Below are positions 1 to 8,083 of a DNA stretch of 64,000 nt, piece by piece. The stretch spans positions 620,001 through 684,000 of the forward strand of contig NZ_JAGQEE010000001.1 of the NCBI RefSeq assembly GCF_018304945.1. The letters are read 5' to 3'. A model generated the notes under the pieces. It saw nothing but the letters and a program-made list of their open reading frames with translations. It ran no database searches and was not told the origin of the DNA. The translations under genes were made by a program, and so were the position numbers. Source of the DNA: Collimonas humicola (GTDB lineage: Bacteria > Pseudomonadota > Gammaproteobacteria > Burkholderiales > Burkholderiaceae_D). Within the stretch, counting starts at the first letter, position 1, and every line of letters starts with the position of its first letter.

Positions 1-21
1 CTAGGCATTGGCAATGGAAGC

Positions 22-1242
22 TTAGTCCAGCGCAGCTTTCAGAATGCTGCGGAAGGTGCGCGGGGTGCACTTGCCTATCGCGACCTGCGGCGTGCCGTGC
101 CAGGCGGCGAAGCGCTGCAAGGTCGCCGCCAGCTCGCTGGCCAGCCGCTGGGTTTGCCGCGTATTGGCTTCCAGGTACAGCGCCTTGACTTCGAATATGC
201 CCTGGCTGCGGTGCGCTTTAGCGTCGAGCCGGCCCACCAGCGCGCCGCGATGCAGGATCGGCAGCGTGAAGTAACCGTAGCTGCGCTTGGCCTCGGGCGT
301 ATAGCATTCCAGCCGGTAATCGAAACCGAACAGTTCCAGAGTCCGCTTGCGGTCCCATACCAGCGGATCGAATGGCGACAGCAGGCTGGTGACCGTCGGT
401 TTCAGCAAGCCGGCGGCGGCGTCCAGCGCCAGCTGGCGATGGGCCGGATGGATGTAGACAGGCTGCTGCCAGCCTTCCACGCCGGCTTTCAGCAGGCTGC
501 CGTCCGCCACCAGCGTTTCCGGATCCGGATCGGGGCGGCTCTTGGCGGTGCGAAAATAATCGCCTATCCAGCTGGCCCTGGCCACGCCCAGCGCCTGTAC
601 CGCTTTCAGCTGCAGCGTACGCAGGGTGTCGGCGCTGGATGGCATGCGGGCATCGTCCCAATCCGGCAGGATGCGCTCGGCCAGGTCGTAGATCCGATGG
701 AAATTATGGCGCTTGGCGATCATCAGCCGGCCGGCGGTAAACAGCACTTCGAGCGAACGTTTTTCCGGCTTCCATTCCCACCAGCCGCCGCCCTTGCCGT
801 CGGTGCGCTTGAAATCGGCGGAGCGCACCGGGCCGTTCTCGCGGATGTGCTGCAGCAGCTTTTCAATGGTGGCGCGATGCTCCTCCATCCACTTGGCCGA
901 ATATTTCCAGCCCATCGAGCCGGGATCTATCATGCGGTGCCGGAACAGGCCGTAATCCTCGATCGGTAAGAAGCTGGCTTCATGCGCCCAGTATTCGAAC
1001 AGCTGGCGCTCTTCCAGCAATTCTTCCAGCCAGTTCTGCGGATAGCTGCCGAGGCGGCTCCACAGCACCAGGTAAGGACTGCGCGCCACCACATGGATGG
1101 TATCGATCTGCAATACGCCCATCTGGCGGATGGCGCCCAGCACGTCCTGCTTGACGGCTTTCCGGCGCGGCGGATTCAGCAAGCCTTGCGCCGCCAGCTG
1201 CAGGGCGCGCGCTGCCGGCAGCGAGAGCTCGATGGTGTCCAT
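22..1242 (-). CDS. YcaQ/AlkX-like winged-helix DNA glycosylase
   Basis: A 406-residue protein of the HTH_42 (YcaQ/AZL) family, whose characterised members are DNA glycosylases that unhook interstrand crosslinks and remove bulky alkylated bases. The family's catalytic QxD motif is visible as Q45-I-D47 in the segment VLQIDTI, followed by the conserved WAHEASFLP stretch near residue 85. The length matches the family. The start is supported by an AGGA-type ribosome-binding site in the 12-base gap after the DyP peroxidase gene, so the two are probably cotranscribed. Family assignment is firm; the exact lesion repaired is inferred. Confidence 0.85.
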   Translation of the reverse strand: MDTIELSLPAARALQLAAQGLLNPPRRKAVKQDVLGAIRQMGVLQIDTIHVVARSPYLVLWSRLGSYPQNWLEELLEERQLFEYWAHEASFLPIEDYGLFRHRMIDPGSMGWKYSAKWMEEHRATIEKLLQHIRENGPVRSADFKRTDGKGGGWWEWKPEKRSLEVLFTAGRLMIAKRHNFHRIYDLAERILPDWDDARMPSSADTLRTLQLKAVQALGVARASWIGDYFRTAKSRPDPDPETLVADGSLLKAGVEGWQQPVYIHPAHRQLALDAAAGLLKPTVTSLLSPFDPLVWDRKRTLELFGFDYRLECYTPEAKRSYGYFTLPILHRGALVGRLDAKAHRSQGIFEVKALYLEANTRQTQRLASELAATLQRFAAWHGTPQVAIGKCTPRTFRSILKAALD

Positions 1243-1254
1243 GCCGGCGCGGTC

Positions 1255-2142
1255 CTAGATCGCCAGCGCTTGCAGGTCGAGGCGCTGGCCCAGGCGCGGC
1301 GGGCACCAGTAGTAGCCGCCGGTCACCGGCTGCGAAAAGCTGAACAGGGCGTCGACGATATTGTCTTCATGGCCGAGCATGCGGCGCAAGACGTTTTCAT
1401 AGCGATCGCTGGATTCGCCGAAAGCGATGAATTCGGTGCCTTGCTGCATGCCGTCGTCCCAAGGCATGGAGTGCCTCACCATATAAGCTTCCGGGGTAAA
1501 ACTCTCCTGCGCGCTGCGCTTGACGTGGGCCGATTCGGGCGCGTCGTCGATTTCTTCATTGTCTTCGATGCGGCGGCCGATGGCGGCGTCGCGCTGCGCT
1601 GCCGGAAACCCGCGGAAACGCGACAGATCATGGATCCAGCGCTGTACCGCGACAAAACTGGCGCCCTGGCGGCCGGCGCCTTCCGCTACCAGGGCCGCTT
1701 CCACGGCGGCGTTGTCCTGCGGATTTTCGGTGCCGTCTTCATAGCCGGTCAGGTCGCGGCCGTCGCGATAGCGGAAGGTGTCCTGGCTATTGTCCAGCAC
1801 CAGTGCGTCAGCCAGCAGGGCGACCAGCTGGGCGCTGCGTTCGAACAGCGTGCTGCGGTCGCCGCCGCGCAGCAGGATCCATAGCGCCTGCTGGGTCGAC
1901 GGCGCGCTGCAGCCGACGCCGTCAAGCGCGGGGAAGGCCCGCAAGCCTGCGACATGCTGGTCCAAGGCCTGGATCAGCGGCAAACCCAGCCCGACGATGC
2001 CCCAGTCAGCCTCGAAGGTGTCGCGCAAGCGCAGCAGCGCAGCCCGCGGATCGGGGCCGGCCAGGCGAAATGTGAGTGAGCGGCCGAGTGGCGGAAGCGG
2101 TTGTAGGATTCCGGGTTGGGCGAGATCTGCAGTTGCGGGCAT
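1255..2142 (-). CDS. DyP-type haem peroxidase
   Basis: A 295-residue cytoplasmic DyP peroxidase of the YfeX-like class. The family signature GYEDGTENP is at residues 133-141 with catalytic Asp136. The proximal haem ligand is probably His206 (SAHVKR) and the distal Arg is R223 (RHSMPW); the spacing matches YfeX. No signal peptide or Tat motif is seen, so it probably acts in the cytosol on porphyrins or peroxides. The start has an AAGGAAAA ribosome-binding site. It is followed after 12 bases by the YcaQ-like gene, suggesting an oxidative or alkylation-stress operon; that link is inference. Confidence 0.9.
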   Translation of the reverse strand: MPATADLAQPGILQPLPPLGRSLTFRLAGPDPRAALLRLRDTFEADWGIVGLGLPLIQALDQHVAGLRAFPALDGVGCSAPSTQQALWILLRGGDRSTLFERSAQLVALLADALVLDNSQDTFRYRDGRDLTGYEDGTENPQDNAAVEAALVAEGAGRQGASFVAVQRWIHDLSRFRGFPAAQRDAAIGRRIEDNEEIDDAPESAHVKRSAQESFTPEAYMVRHSMPWDDGMQQGTEFIAFGESSDRYENVLRRMLGHEDNIVDALFSFSQPVTGGYYWCPPRLGQRLDLQALAI

Positions 2143-2233
2143 TGCTTTTCCTTGAGCGAGGGAAGGGAAGAGGGAGTTGATATTAGCGGATTCTGATGAT
2201 TCTTTCCGGCCAGGGCGGCAAAAATCCTGTCGT

Positions 2234-3538
2234 TTACTGTGTTTTTGTCGCCAGTCTTGCCTGCCGTTTGCGTAAGCCGGCGATGATGTCGCGCCCCATG
2301 AAGTAGTCGTTCAGGCGCTGCTTTTGATGCGGCAGCAGCTGGCTGGCGGCGATCAGGCCGGGCCATGTTTGCATGGCTTTTTTGCAGACATCGGCGATCA
2401 CCTGGCGCAGCGGCGGCTCCAGCATGCCGCTGCGGTTGGCGAAGGCGCGCAGGGTTTGCGGCGACAGGAAGGAGCGCTTGGCCTGGCCCTCGGCAAACTT
2501 GAGCGCATGGCCGCTGCCGTTCAGGTACACGCTATACGCCACGATGTCGTAGGCGGGCGAGAATTCGATGCGGCCGTCGGCCAGGTAGCGGATGCCGAAA
2601 TTTTTCAGGTGCGCGTCATAATTGCCGATCAGTTCATTGACCGTAATGCGCCTCAGCAGCTCATGGCAGGCCGCTGTACCCAGGTCGGGCACGGCTTGCA
2701 TCACCAGCGCCATGTCGGCATAGGTGGCGCCGGTATATTTCTTGTCCGGATCGACTCCGAGGATCTGGCAAAAATCCTCTACGTGCAGCCGCCCCGGCTG
2801 GTCGCGGTCGAAGCGCTGCACCGCGAGGAACTGCTGGCTGTGTTCCGCCGCATAGGGATGTTCAGCCATGATCGCCGCCAGCGGCTGCAGGCTGGCTTCG
2901 CATACCGTCACGCCGGCGGCGCGCGCCAGTTGCAGCGACAGGTGCTCGACTTCCGGCAAGCGATCGTATTGGGCGGTCGGCAGCTTGCCGATGATATGGG
3001 CGTCTTTGTGGCGGGTGCGGCTGACATAGCGGCCGCCTTCCAGGATCAGGGCCAGCTTCGGCTGCATGCCGGAAATCGAGACGCCGTCGACCAGCGGCGC
3101 TGCCATCACGCTTTCTTCGATGGCTTCCTTGTCCTGAGTGACCAGGCGCGTCATCATGGCCCGCGTCAGCCTGGTCGGAATGGCGCGCACCGCGCCCGGC
3201 AAGTCGCGGCCGCAGGCGGCCAGCAGCTCGAAATGATCGTCCTCCGCGCACTGGCGCTCCAGCGCGATCTGCTTGCGCAGCACGCCTTCCGGCAGCAGGT
3301 TCTGGAAGAAGGCCGGCAGCCGCATCTTGCCTGGCGAGTTGAAGATTGCCGCCAGCGGATTGAGCAGCAGCGCCATGTCCTGTTGCGGCGTGGCGGCACG
3401 CATCGAGAGCGACAGCGGAGGGCGCTGCGGGTCTTGCGCATAGGCGGGATCGACCTGGAAGCGCAGCATGTCGCCATACTGGAACAGGATGCCGGCCTGG
3501 CGTTCGCCAATGAAAATATCCAGCGCGCTCAGGTTCAT
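2234..3538 (-). CDS. hipA: HipA-family Ser/Thr kinase toxin
   Basis: A 434-residue HipA-type kinase, the toxin half of a type II toxin-antitoxin pair. E. coli HipA phosphorylates glutamyl-tRNA synthetase and induces persistence; the target here is unknown. The N-terminal HipA_N/couple domain is followed by the ATP-loop motif SGMQPKLAL, the catalytic segment NELIGNYDAHLKNFGI (Asp308, His310, Asn313) and the metal-binding segment SPAYD with Asp331. All catalytic residues appear intact. Its start overlaps the stop of the upstream antitoxin gene in an ATGA (3535-3538), so translation is coupled. Confidence 0.9.
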   Translation of the reverse strand: MNLSALDIFIGERQAGILFQYGDMLRFQVDPAYAQDPQRPPLSLSMRAATPQQDMALLLNPLAAIFNSPGKMRLPAFFQNLLPEGVLRKQIALERQCAEDDHFELLAACGRDLPGAVRAIPTRLTRAMMTRLVTQDKEAIEESVMAAPLVDGVSISGMQPKLALILEGGRYVSRTRHKDAHIIGKLPTAQYDRLPEVEHLSLQLARAAGVTVCEASLQPLAAIMAEHPYAAEHSQQFLAVQRFDRDQPGRLHVEDFCQILGVDPDKKYTGATYADMALVMQAVPDLGTAACHELLRRITVNELIGNYDAHLKNFGIRYLADGRIEFSPAYDIVAYSVYLNGSGHALKFAEGQAKRSFLSPQTLRAFANRSGMLEPPLRQVIADVCKKAMQTWPGLIAASQLLPHQKQRLNDYFMGRDIIAGLRKRQARLATKTQ

Positions 3539-3831
3539 TGCCCGCTCCCCGGCCGCGCCAGCGCCGCAGCGACCAGGCTTTGCACCTCGTCTTCAGTGCG
3601 AGCTTGCGCGGCAATCGACGATGCCATGGTTTTCGGCAGCAGCATCAGTTCCAGCCCTAACTGGTCGGCAATCGTCATCAAGGTGCTGAGGCGGGGATCG
3701 TTCTTGCCCGCAAGCACGCCGCGTATCGTGACGGCGGTCAGTCCGCTGTCGCGGCTCATGGCCACTACGGGCAGCGCCAGCCTGTCCTTGGCATGGCGGA
3801 GGATGGAAGAAAGCTCGCTCAAGGTTTTCAT
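3535..3831 (-). CDS. hipB: HipB-like Xre-family antitoxin
   Basis: A 98-residue helix-turn-helix protein. The HTH lies around residues 25-60 (LPVVAMSRDSGLTAVTIRGVLAGKNDPRLSTLMTIADQLG). The position directly before and overlapping hipA is the standard antitoxin-toxin order, and HipB-type antitoxins both neutralise HipA and repress the operon. The start follows an AT-rich leader packed with TATCT/AGATA repeats that would suit autorepression. A C-terminal tail after the HTH (about residues 70-98) resembles the disordered tail of HipB. Confidence 0.85.
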   Translation of the reverse strand: MKTLSELSSILRHAKDRLALPVVAMSRDSGLTAVTIRGVLAGKNDPRLSTLMTIADQLGLELMLLPKTMASSIAAQARTEDEVQSLVAAALARPGSGQ

Positions 3832-3843
3832 GATGGATAATAA

Positions 3844-3937
3844 ACTATCTATTGATTAGTTAAGGATAGTATAGTATCTCCTTCTTAAAAAGAATAGATT
3901 AATATCTTTATCTATAAAAAAGATAGTTTGATATCTA
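3844..3937 (-). promoter_or_regulatory. AT-rich hipBA promoter with repeated TATCT/AGATA half-sites
   Basis: This sequence is far more AT-rich than its surroundings and contains repeated half-sites: CTATC at 3845-3849 facing GATAG at 3865-3869, TATCT at 3903-3907 and 3909-3913 facing AGATA at 3921-3925, and a further TATCT at 3932-3936. E. coli HipB binds TATCC-N8-GGATA palindromes. The half-sites here are similar but the spacers differ (15 and 7 bases), so assignment as HipB operators is inference from position and sequence. Confidence 0.55.
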
Positions 3938-4092
3938 TTTATGAGACGCCGCGGGCGGAAAGCATCCGCTATTTTTGTGTCGTGCCGCATGCCGGCCGAC
4001 ATGATGCCGCCCCGCAGAAAGCAACTAAGCATCTCCGAAAACCTTCGTTTTGCAAATCGCTTGAATCGATTAACGTGGATAACAGAGCGGTA

Positions 4093-4120
4093 ACAGTACT
4101 GGCTGTCCTGACAGTACTGT
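4093..4120 (+). promoter_or_regulatory. Palindrome plus direct repeat upstream of tauA
   Basis: The octamer ACAGTACT occurs at 4093-4100 and again at 4111-4118 with a 10-base gap, about two helical half-turns apart. The second copy is part of a perfect 10-base palindrome, ACAGTACTGT (4111-4120). It sits 34-61 bases before the tauA start and is a plausible operator or activator site. No known regulator consensus was matched with confidence. Confidence 0.4.
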
Positions 4121-4153
4121 AAGCGCCCGATCATTCAATCATCGAGGAAAAGC

Positions 4154-5158
4154 ATGCTTACCAATATTCTGAAACGCTTGCCGGTCCTGGCCGCAGCTGC
4201 CGTCATTGCCGCCGCTGCCGGTTCGGCATCGGGCGCAGGCCAGGAAGTCAACATCGCCTATCAAACGGTGGTGGAACCAGCCAAAATTGCCCAGGCCGAT
4301 GGCGCCTATGAAAAAGCCAGCGGCTGGAAAATCAATTGGAAAAAATTCGACAGCGGCGCGGATGTGATCACCGCTGTGGCATCCGGCGATATCCAGGTCG
4401 GCTATGTCGGCAGCAGCCCCTTGGCCGCCGCGGCGACGCGCGAACTGCCGATAGAAACCATCCTGGTCGCAGCGCAGATCGGCCAGGCGGAGGCCTTGGT
4501 GGTGCGCAATGGCAGCGGCATCGCCAGTGCGCAAGACTTGATCGGCAAAAAGATCGCCGTGCCTTTCGTCTCGACCACGCATTACAGCCTGCTGGCCGCG
4601 CTCAAGCATTGGGGCATTCCAGCTTCCAAGGTGCAAATCCTGAACCTGCGGCCGCAGGAAATCACGGCGGCATGGCAGCGAGGCGATATTGATGCCGCCT
4701 ATGTCTGGGATCCGGCGCTCGGCAAGGTCAAGGAGAGCGGCAAAGTGCTGACCAATTCGGCCGAAGTCGCCAGGTGGGGCGCGCCGACCTTCGACGCCTG
4801 GATCGTGCGCAAGGATTTCGCGCAGAAGCATCCTGATTTCGTTACTGCTTTCGTCAAAGTCACCGGCCAGGCCTACGCCGACTATCGCGCCCACGGCGCC
4901 GAATGGAAAGCCGGTTCAGCGCAGTTCGGGAAAATTGCCCGCCTGACGGCTGCCAAGCAGAGCGACATCGCGGAACTGCTGGCCGGCAGCGGCTTTCCGA
5001 CATTGAGCGAGCAGCAGCAGTTGCTCAGCGGGCCGACGGTGCAGGCGCTGGCGGCCACCTCCGGCTTCCTGCAAGAGCAGAAAAAGGTCGAGCGCGTGCT
5101 GCCTGACTACCAGCCGTATGTGAATCCGGCATTCGCCAGGCAGGCCGCGGCGCGATAA
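4154..5158 (+). CDS. tauA: Taurine/sulfonate ABC transporter substrate-binding protein
   Basis: A 334-residue periplasmic binding protein. A Sec signal peptide (about residues 1-27, basic start then an Ala-rich core ending ASGAG) is followed by a SsuA/TauA-type domain with family segments such as VNIAYQTVVEPAKIAQADG and VGYVGSSPLAAAATRELPI. It would capture taurine or related alkanesulfonates for TauBC. It is first in a tight tauABC operon (9-base gap to tauB). The dioxygenase TauD, which usually closes this operon, is not present, so the substrate could be another sulfonate. Confidence 0.9.
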   Translation: MLTNILKRLPVLAAAAVIAAAAGSASGAGQEVNIAYQTVVEPAKIAQADGAYEKASGWKINWKKFDSGADVITAVASGDIQVGYVGSSPLAAAATRELPIETILVAAQIGQAEALVVRNGSGIASAQDLIGKKIAVPFVSTTHYSLLAALKHWGIPASKVQILNLRPQEITAAWQRGDIDAAYVWDPALGKVKESGKVLTNSAEVARWGAPTFDAWIVRKDFAQKHPDFVTAFVKVTGQAYADYRAHGAEWKAGSAQFGKIARLTAAKQSDIAELLAGSGFPTLSEQQQLLSGPTVQALAATSGFLQEQKKVERVLPDYQPYVNPAFARQAAAR

Positions 5159-5167
5159 GGAGCTGAC

Positions 5168-5959
5168 ATGATCCGTTTGCAAGCAGTCGGCGTGAGCTAT
5201 CCGTCGGCGCCGTGGCCGGTCTTGCGCGACCTTTCGCTGGATGTGCACGATGGCCGCTTTACCGTGGTGATCGGCGCCTCCGGCTGCGGCAAAACCACTC
5301 TGCTCAACCTGATTGCCGGCTTTCTGCCGCCGACCGCCGGCAGCGTCAGCATCGACGGCCAGCCGGTCAGCGGCCCCGGCGCCGAACGCGGCGTTGTGTT
5401 CCAGAGCGATACTTTGCTGCCATGGCAGAGCGTGCAGGAAAACGTCGCCTTCGGTCTGCGCCTGGCCGGCCAGTCGCCGCAGCAGCGCCAGGCCAAGGCG
5501 CGCGAATACCTGGCGCTCACCGGTTTGCAGGATTATGCCGATGCCGCCATCTGGGAACTGTCCGGCGGCATGCGTCAGCGCGTCAGCCTGGCGCGCGCCC
5601 TGGCGGTCGATCCGCGCTTCCTGCTGCTCGATGAGCCTCTGGGGGCGCTGGACGCGCTGACCCGGGAACAGATGCAAGAGCATTTGCTGCAGGTATGGAA
5701 AACCACCGGCAAAGGCATTTTCATGATTACCCACAGCGTCGAGGAAGCCCTGTTCCTGGCGACCGACCTGGTGTTGCTGCGGGCGCGGCCGGGGCGGGTC
5801 GAGAGCGTGCGCCGGCTGCATTTCGGCGAGCGTTTTGCTGCCGGCGAAGCGGCCCGCAGCATCAAGTCCGATCCGCGTTTTGTCAGCTTGCGCGAAGAAA
5901 TCCTGGAGCAGCTGTTGCATCCGCAGGCGGCTGATGTATCAGAGGAAGCCTGTTCATGA
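5168..5959 (+). CDS. tauB: Taurine/sulfonate ABC transporter ATPase
   Basis: A 263-residue ABC ATPase. Walker A is GASGCGKTT near residue 37, the Q-loop is [11 protein letters not shown], the signature is [14 protein letters not shown], and Walker B is [13 protein letters not shown] followed by the switch His in MITHSVEEA. It lies between the binding-protein and permease genes and overlaps the start of tauC by an ATGA at 5956-5959. It energises sulfonate import at the inner membrane. Confidence 0.92.
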   Translation: MIRLQAVGVSYPSAPWPVLRDLSLDVHDGRFTVVIGASGCGKTTLLNLIAGFLPPTAGSVSIDGQPVSGPGAERGVVFQSDTLLPWQSVQENVAFGLRLAGQSPQQRQAKAREYLALTGLQDYADAAIWELSGGMRQRVSLARALAVDPRFLLLDEPLGALDALTREQMQEHLLQVWKTTGKGIFMITHSVEEALFLATDLVLLRARPGRVESVRRLHFGERFAAGEAARSIKSDPRFVSLREEILEQLLHPQAADVSEEACS

Positions 5960-6855
5960 GCGAATTATCCGTTACCCTGGCGCCGCTTGAGCTGCCGCAT
6001 GATCCGGTGGCGCAAATGCTGGCGCCGTATCCAGCCGCCTGGCAAACAGGCCGCCGCAGTCCTGCCGTGGCCAGGCCGCGGACCGGGTTTGCCATTTCCG
6101 ACCGCGGCATCACGCTGCTGACCGTGCTGGGTTTGCTTGCCCTCTGGTGGCTGGTCAGCGCGCTGGCGCTGGTGCCGCCGCTGTTCCTGCCGTCGCCGCT
6201 GGCGGTGCTGCAAAAATTCAAGACGGTGGCGCTCCAAGGCTTTGTCGACGCCACCTTGTGGCAGCATGCCGCAACCAGCGTCGCCCGCGTGTTTGCGGCG
6301 CTGCTGCTGGCGATTGTCAGTGCGGTCCCGGTCGGCATCCTGATCGGGCTGAGCCGGCGCGCCAGAGCGGTGTTCGATCCCCTGATCGAGTTCTACCGGC
6401 CGATCCCGCCGCTGGCTTACTTGCCGCTGATCGTGATCTGGTTCGGCATCGGCGAGCTGTCGAAGGTGCTGCTGATCTACCTGGCGATCTTCGCGCCGCT
6501 GGCGATCGCCACCTTGCACGGTGCGCGCCGGGTCGAGCAGAACCGCTTGCGGGCGGCGCAGACGCTGGGCGCTACGCGCTGGCAGCTGGTGCGCTTCGTG
6601 ATCCTGCCGTCGGCCTTGCCCGATATCCTGACTGGCGTTCGCATCGGCCTGGGCGTGGGCTGGTCGACCCTGGTGGCGGCAGAGCTGATCGCCGCCACCC
6701 GCGGCCTCGGTTTCATGATCCAGTCGGCGGCGCAGTTCCTGGTGACCGACGTCGTCATCATGGGCATCCTGGTGATCGCCCTGATCGCCTCGGCATTCGA
6801 ATATGGCCTGCGCTGGCTGCAGCGCAAATACGTGCCCTGGGAGGGGCGGGCATAG
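5956..6855 (+). CDS. tauC: Taurine/sulfonate ABC transporter permease
   Basis: A 299-residue inner-membrane permease of the BPD_transp_1 type. It has a soluble N-terminal stretch of about 50 residues and then around six hydrophobic segments. The EAA loop is seen in [24 protein letters not shown]. It is translationally coupled to tauB by an ATGA overlap. A strong hairpin followed by TTTT begins two bases after its stop, closing the operon before the AraC gene. Confidence 0.92.
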   Translation: MSELSVTLAPLELPHDPVAQMLAPYPAAWQTGRRSPAVARPRTGFAISDRGITLLTVLGLLALWWLVSALALVPPLFLPSPLAVLQKFKTVALQGFVDATLWQHAATSVARVFAALLLAIVSAVPVGILIGLSRRARAVFDPLIEFYRPIPPLAYLPLIVIWFGIGELSKVLLIYLAIFAPLAIATLHGARRVEQNRLRAAQTLGATRWQLVRFVILPSALPDILTGVRIGLGVGWSTLVAAELIAATRGLGFMIQSAAQFLVTDVVIMGILVIALIASAFEYGLRWLQRKYVPWEGRA

Positions 6856-6856
6856 G

Positions 6857-6877
6857 CGCAGGCCGGCCTGCGGTTTT
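6857..6877 (+). terminator. Rho-independent terminator of tauABC
   Basis: A perfect 16-base palindrome, CGCAGGCCGGCCTGCG (6857-6872), is followed by GTTTT. It starts immediately after the tauC stop codon. The T-tract is short, so termination may be partial. Confidence 0.6.
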
Positions 6878-7112
6878 CCCCGTCGTAGTGCAGGCTGGCG
6901 GTAGGGCGCACCAGGATCCCATCGATATCAACGTCAGCCGGCTGTTCGATGGCAACAGCACCGTCCGCGCGACTGCCTCGGCCGGGCGCCGATAGCCGGA
7001 TCCCCGCAACTTCTTGCACGATCCTCCAAATGTGGGGGTGGGCGGCGGCACTGCGGATCGAAAAATAGTAGACTCGGGCTAACCCTGCAAATGGCAGGAA
7101 ACGAGGCAGAAA

Positions 7113-8057
7113 ATGACAGATCCGGAAGCAATCTCGGCAGAACGCGCGGTGTCGCTGCAGCAAATCGAGCTGGCGCGCCTGATTGCGCAATACGCCGCCA
7201 CCGACGGCGTGCACCAGACGGCGATCGCGCCGCTCAACGTGGTGCGCATGTCGCAGCCGTCGGTGCCGGTGCACGCCTTGCACAAGCCGGCCTTGTGCAT
7301 CATCGCCCAGGGCCAGAAGCGGGCGATACTGGCCGACGAAGTGTATGTCTATAATTCCGCGAGCTACCTGGTGGTGTCGGTCGATTTGCCGGTCACGGGG
7401 CAGGTCACGCAAGCCTCGCCGGAATTGCCGTATCTGTGCCTGCGGCTCGATCTTGATCCGAAAGAAATCGGCGACCTGATGATGGCTACTGAAATGCGGG
7501 CAAAGAAGGGCGATGCGCCGGCACGCGGCATGTTTGTCAGCAAAGCCACGACCAGCTTGCTCGATGCGGTGTTGCGCCTGATGCAATTGCTGGCTGCGCC
7601 GCAGGATATCCCGGTGCTGGCGCCGCTGGTGATGCGCGAAATCCTGTACCGCCTGTTGCAGGAAGAACAGGGCAGCATGCTGCAGCAGATCGCCATGTCC
7701 GACAGCCAGGCGCAGCACGTGGTCAAGGCCATTGAACTGATCAAGCGCGATTACCGGCTGCCGCTGCGCATTGAAAGCCTGGCGCGCGAAGCCAATATGA
7801 GTTCTTCCTCGCTGCATCAGCATTTCAAGGCGGTGACCGCCATGACGCCGCTGCAATTCCAGAAGCAGCTGCGGCTGCAAGAGGCGCGCCGGCTGTTGTT
7901 CACCGACGTCGGCGACGCCGCCACTGCGGGTCATCTGGTCGGTTACGAAAGTCCCTCGCAGTTCAGCCGCGAGTACAACCGCATGTTCGGCGCACCGCCC
8001 GCGCGCGACGCCGCCCGCTTGCGCAGCGCCGGCCAGGCCGGGGTCAGCGCAGCCTAG
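7113..8057 (+). CDS. AraC-family transcriptional regulator (AraC_N type)
   Basis: A 314-residue regulator. The N-terminal half carries the AraC_N domain (segment LHKPALCIIAQGQKRAILADEVYVYNSASYLVVSVDLPV). The C-terminal 100 residues carry two HTHs of the AraC/XylS type (LRIESLAREANMSSSSLHQHFKAVTAMTPLQFQKQLRLQEARRLL and the GYESPSQFSREYNRMFG motif). A GAGG ribosome-binding site precedes the ATG. It follows tauABC on the same strand but is separated by a terminator, so control of the tau operon is not implied. No target is evident. Confidence 0.88.
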   Translation: MTDPEAISAERAVSLQQIELARLIAQYAATDGVHQTAIAPLNVVRMSQPSVPVHALHKPALCIIAQGQKRAILADEVYVYNSASYLVVSVDLPVTGQVTQASPELPYLCLRLDLDPKEIGDLMMATEMRAKKGDAPARGMFVSKATTSLLDAVLRLMQLLAAPQDIPVLAPLVMREILYRLLQEEQGSMLQQIAMSDSQAQHVVKAIELIKRDYRLPLRIESLAREANMSSSSLHQHFKAVTAMTPLQFQKQLRLQEARRLLFTDVGDAATAGHLVGYESPSQFSREYNRMFGAPPARDAARLRSAGQAGVSAA

Positions 8058-8083
8058 GGCCCAGGGCCGGCCGGGCAATCGCC

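Larger units (their letters stand above)
3832..4153. other. Divergent intergenic region hipBA / tauABC
   Basis: This 322-base gap separates the divergent hipB and tauA genes. The left third is the AT-rich hip promoter region. The right third carries a palindromic element at 4093-4120 followed by the tauA ribosome-binding site (GAGGAAAAGC before the ATG at 4154). A 92-codon minus-strand open frame across it has no ribosome-binding site or recognisable domain and is not called. Confidence 0.6.

Noticed and set aside
3856-4134. 92-codon minus-strand frame in the hip/tau gap
   Set aside because: Covers the AT-rich operator region, lacks a ribosome-binding site and a recognisable domain.
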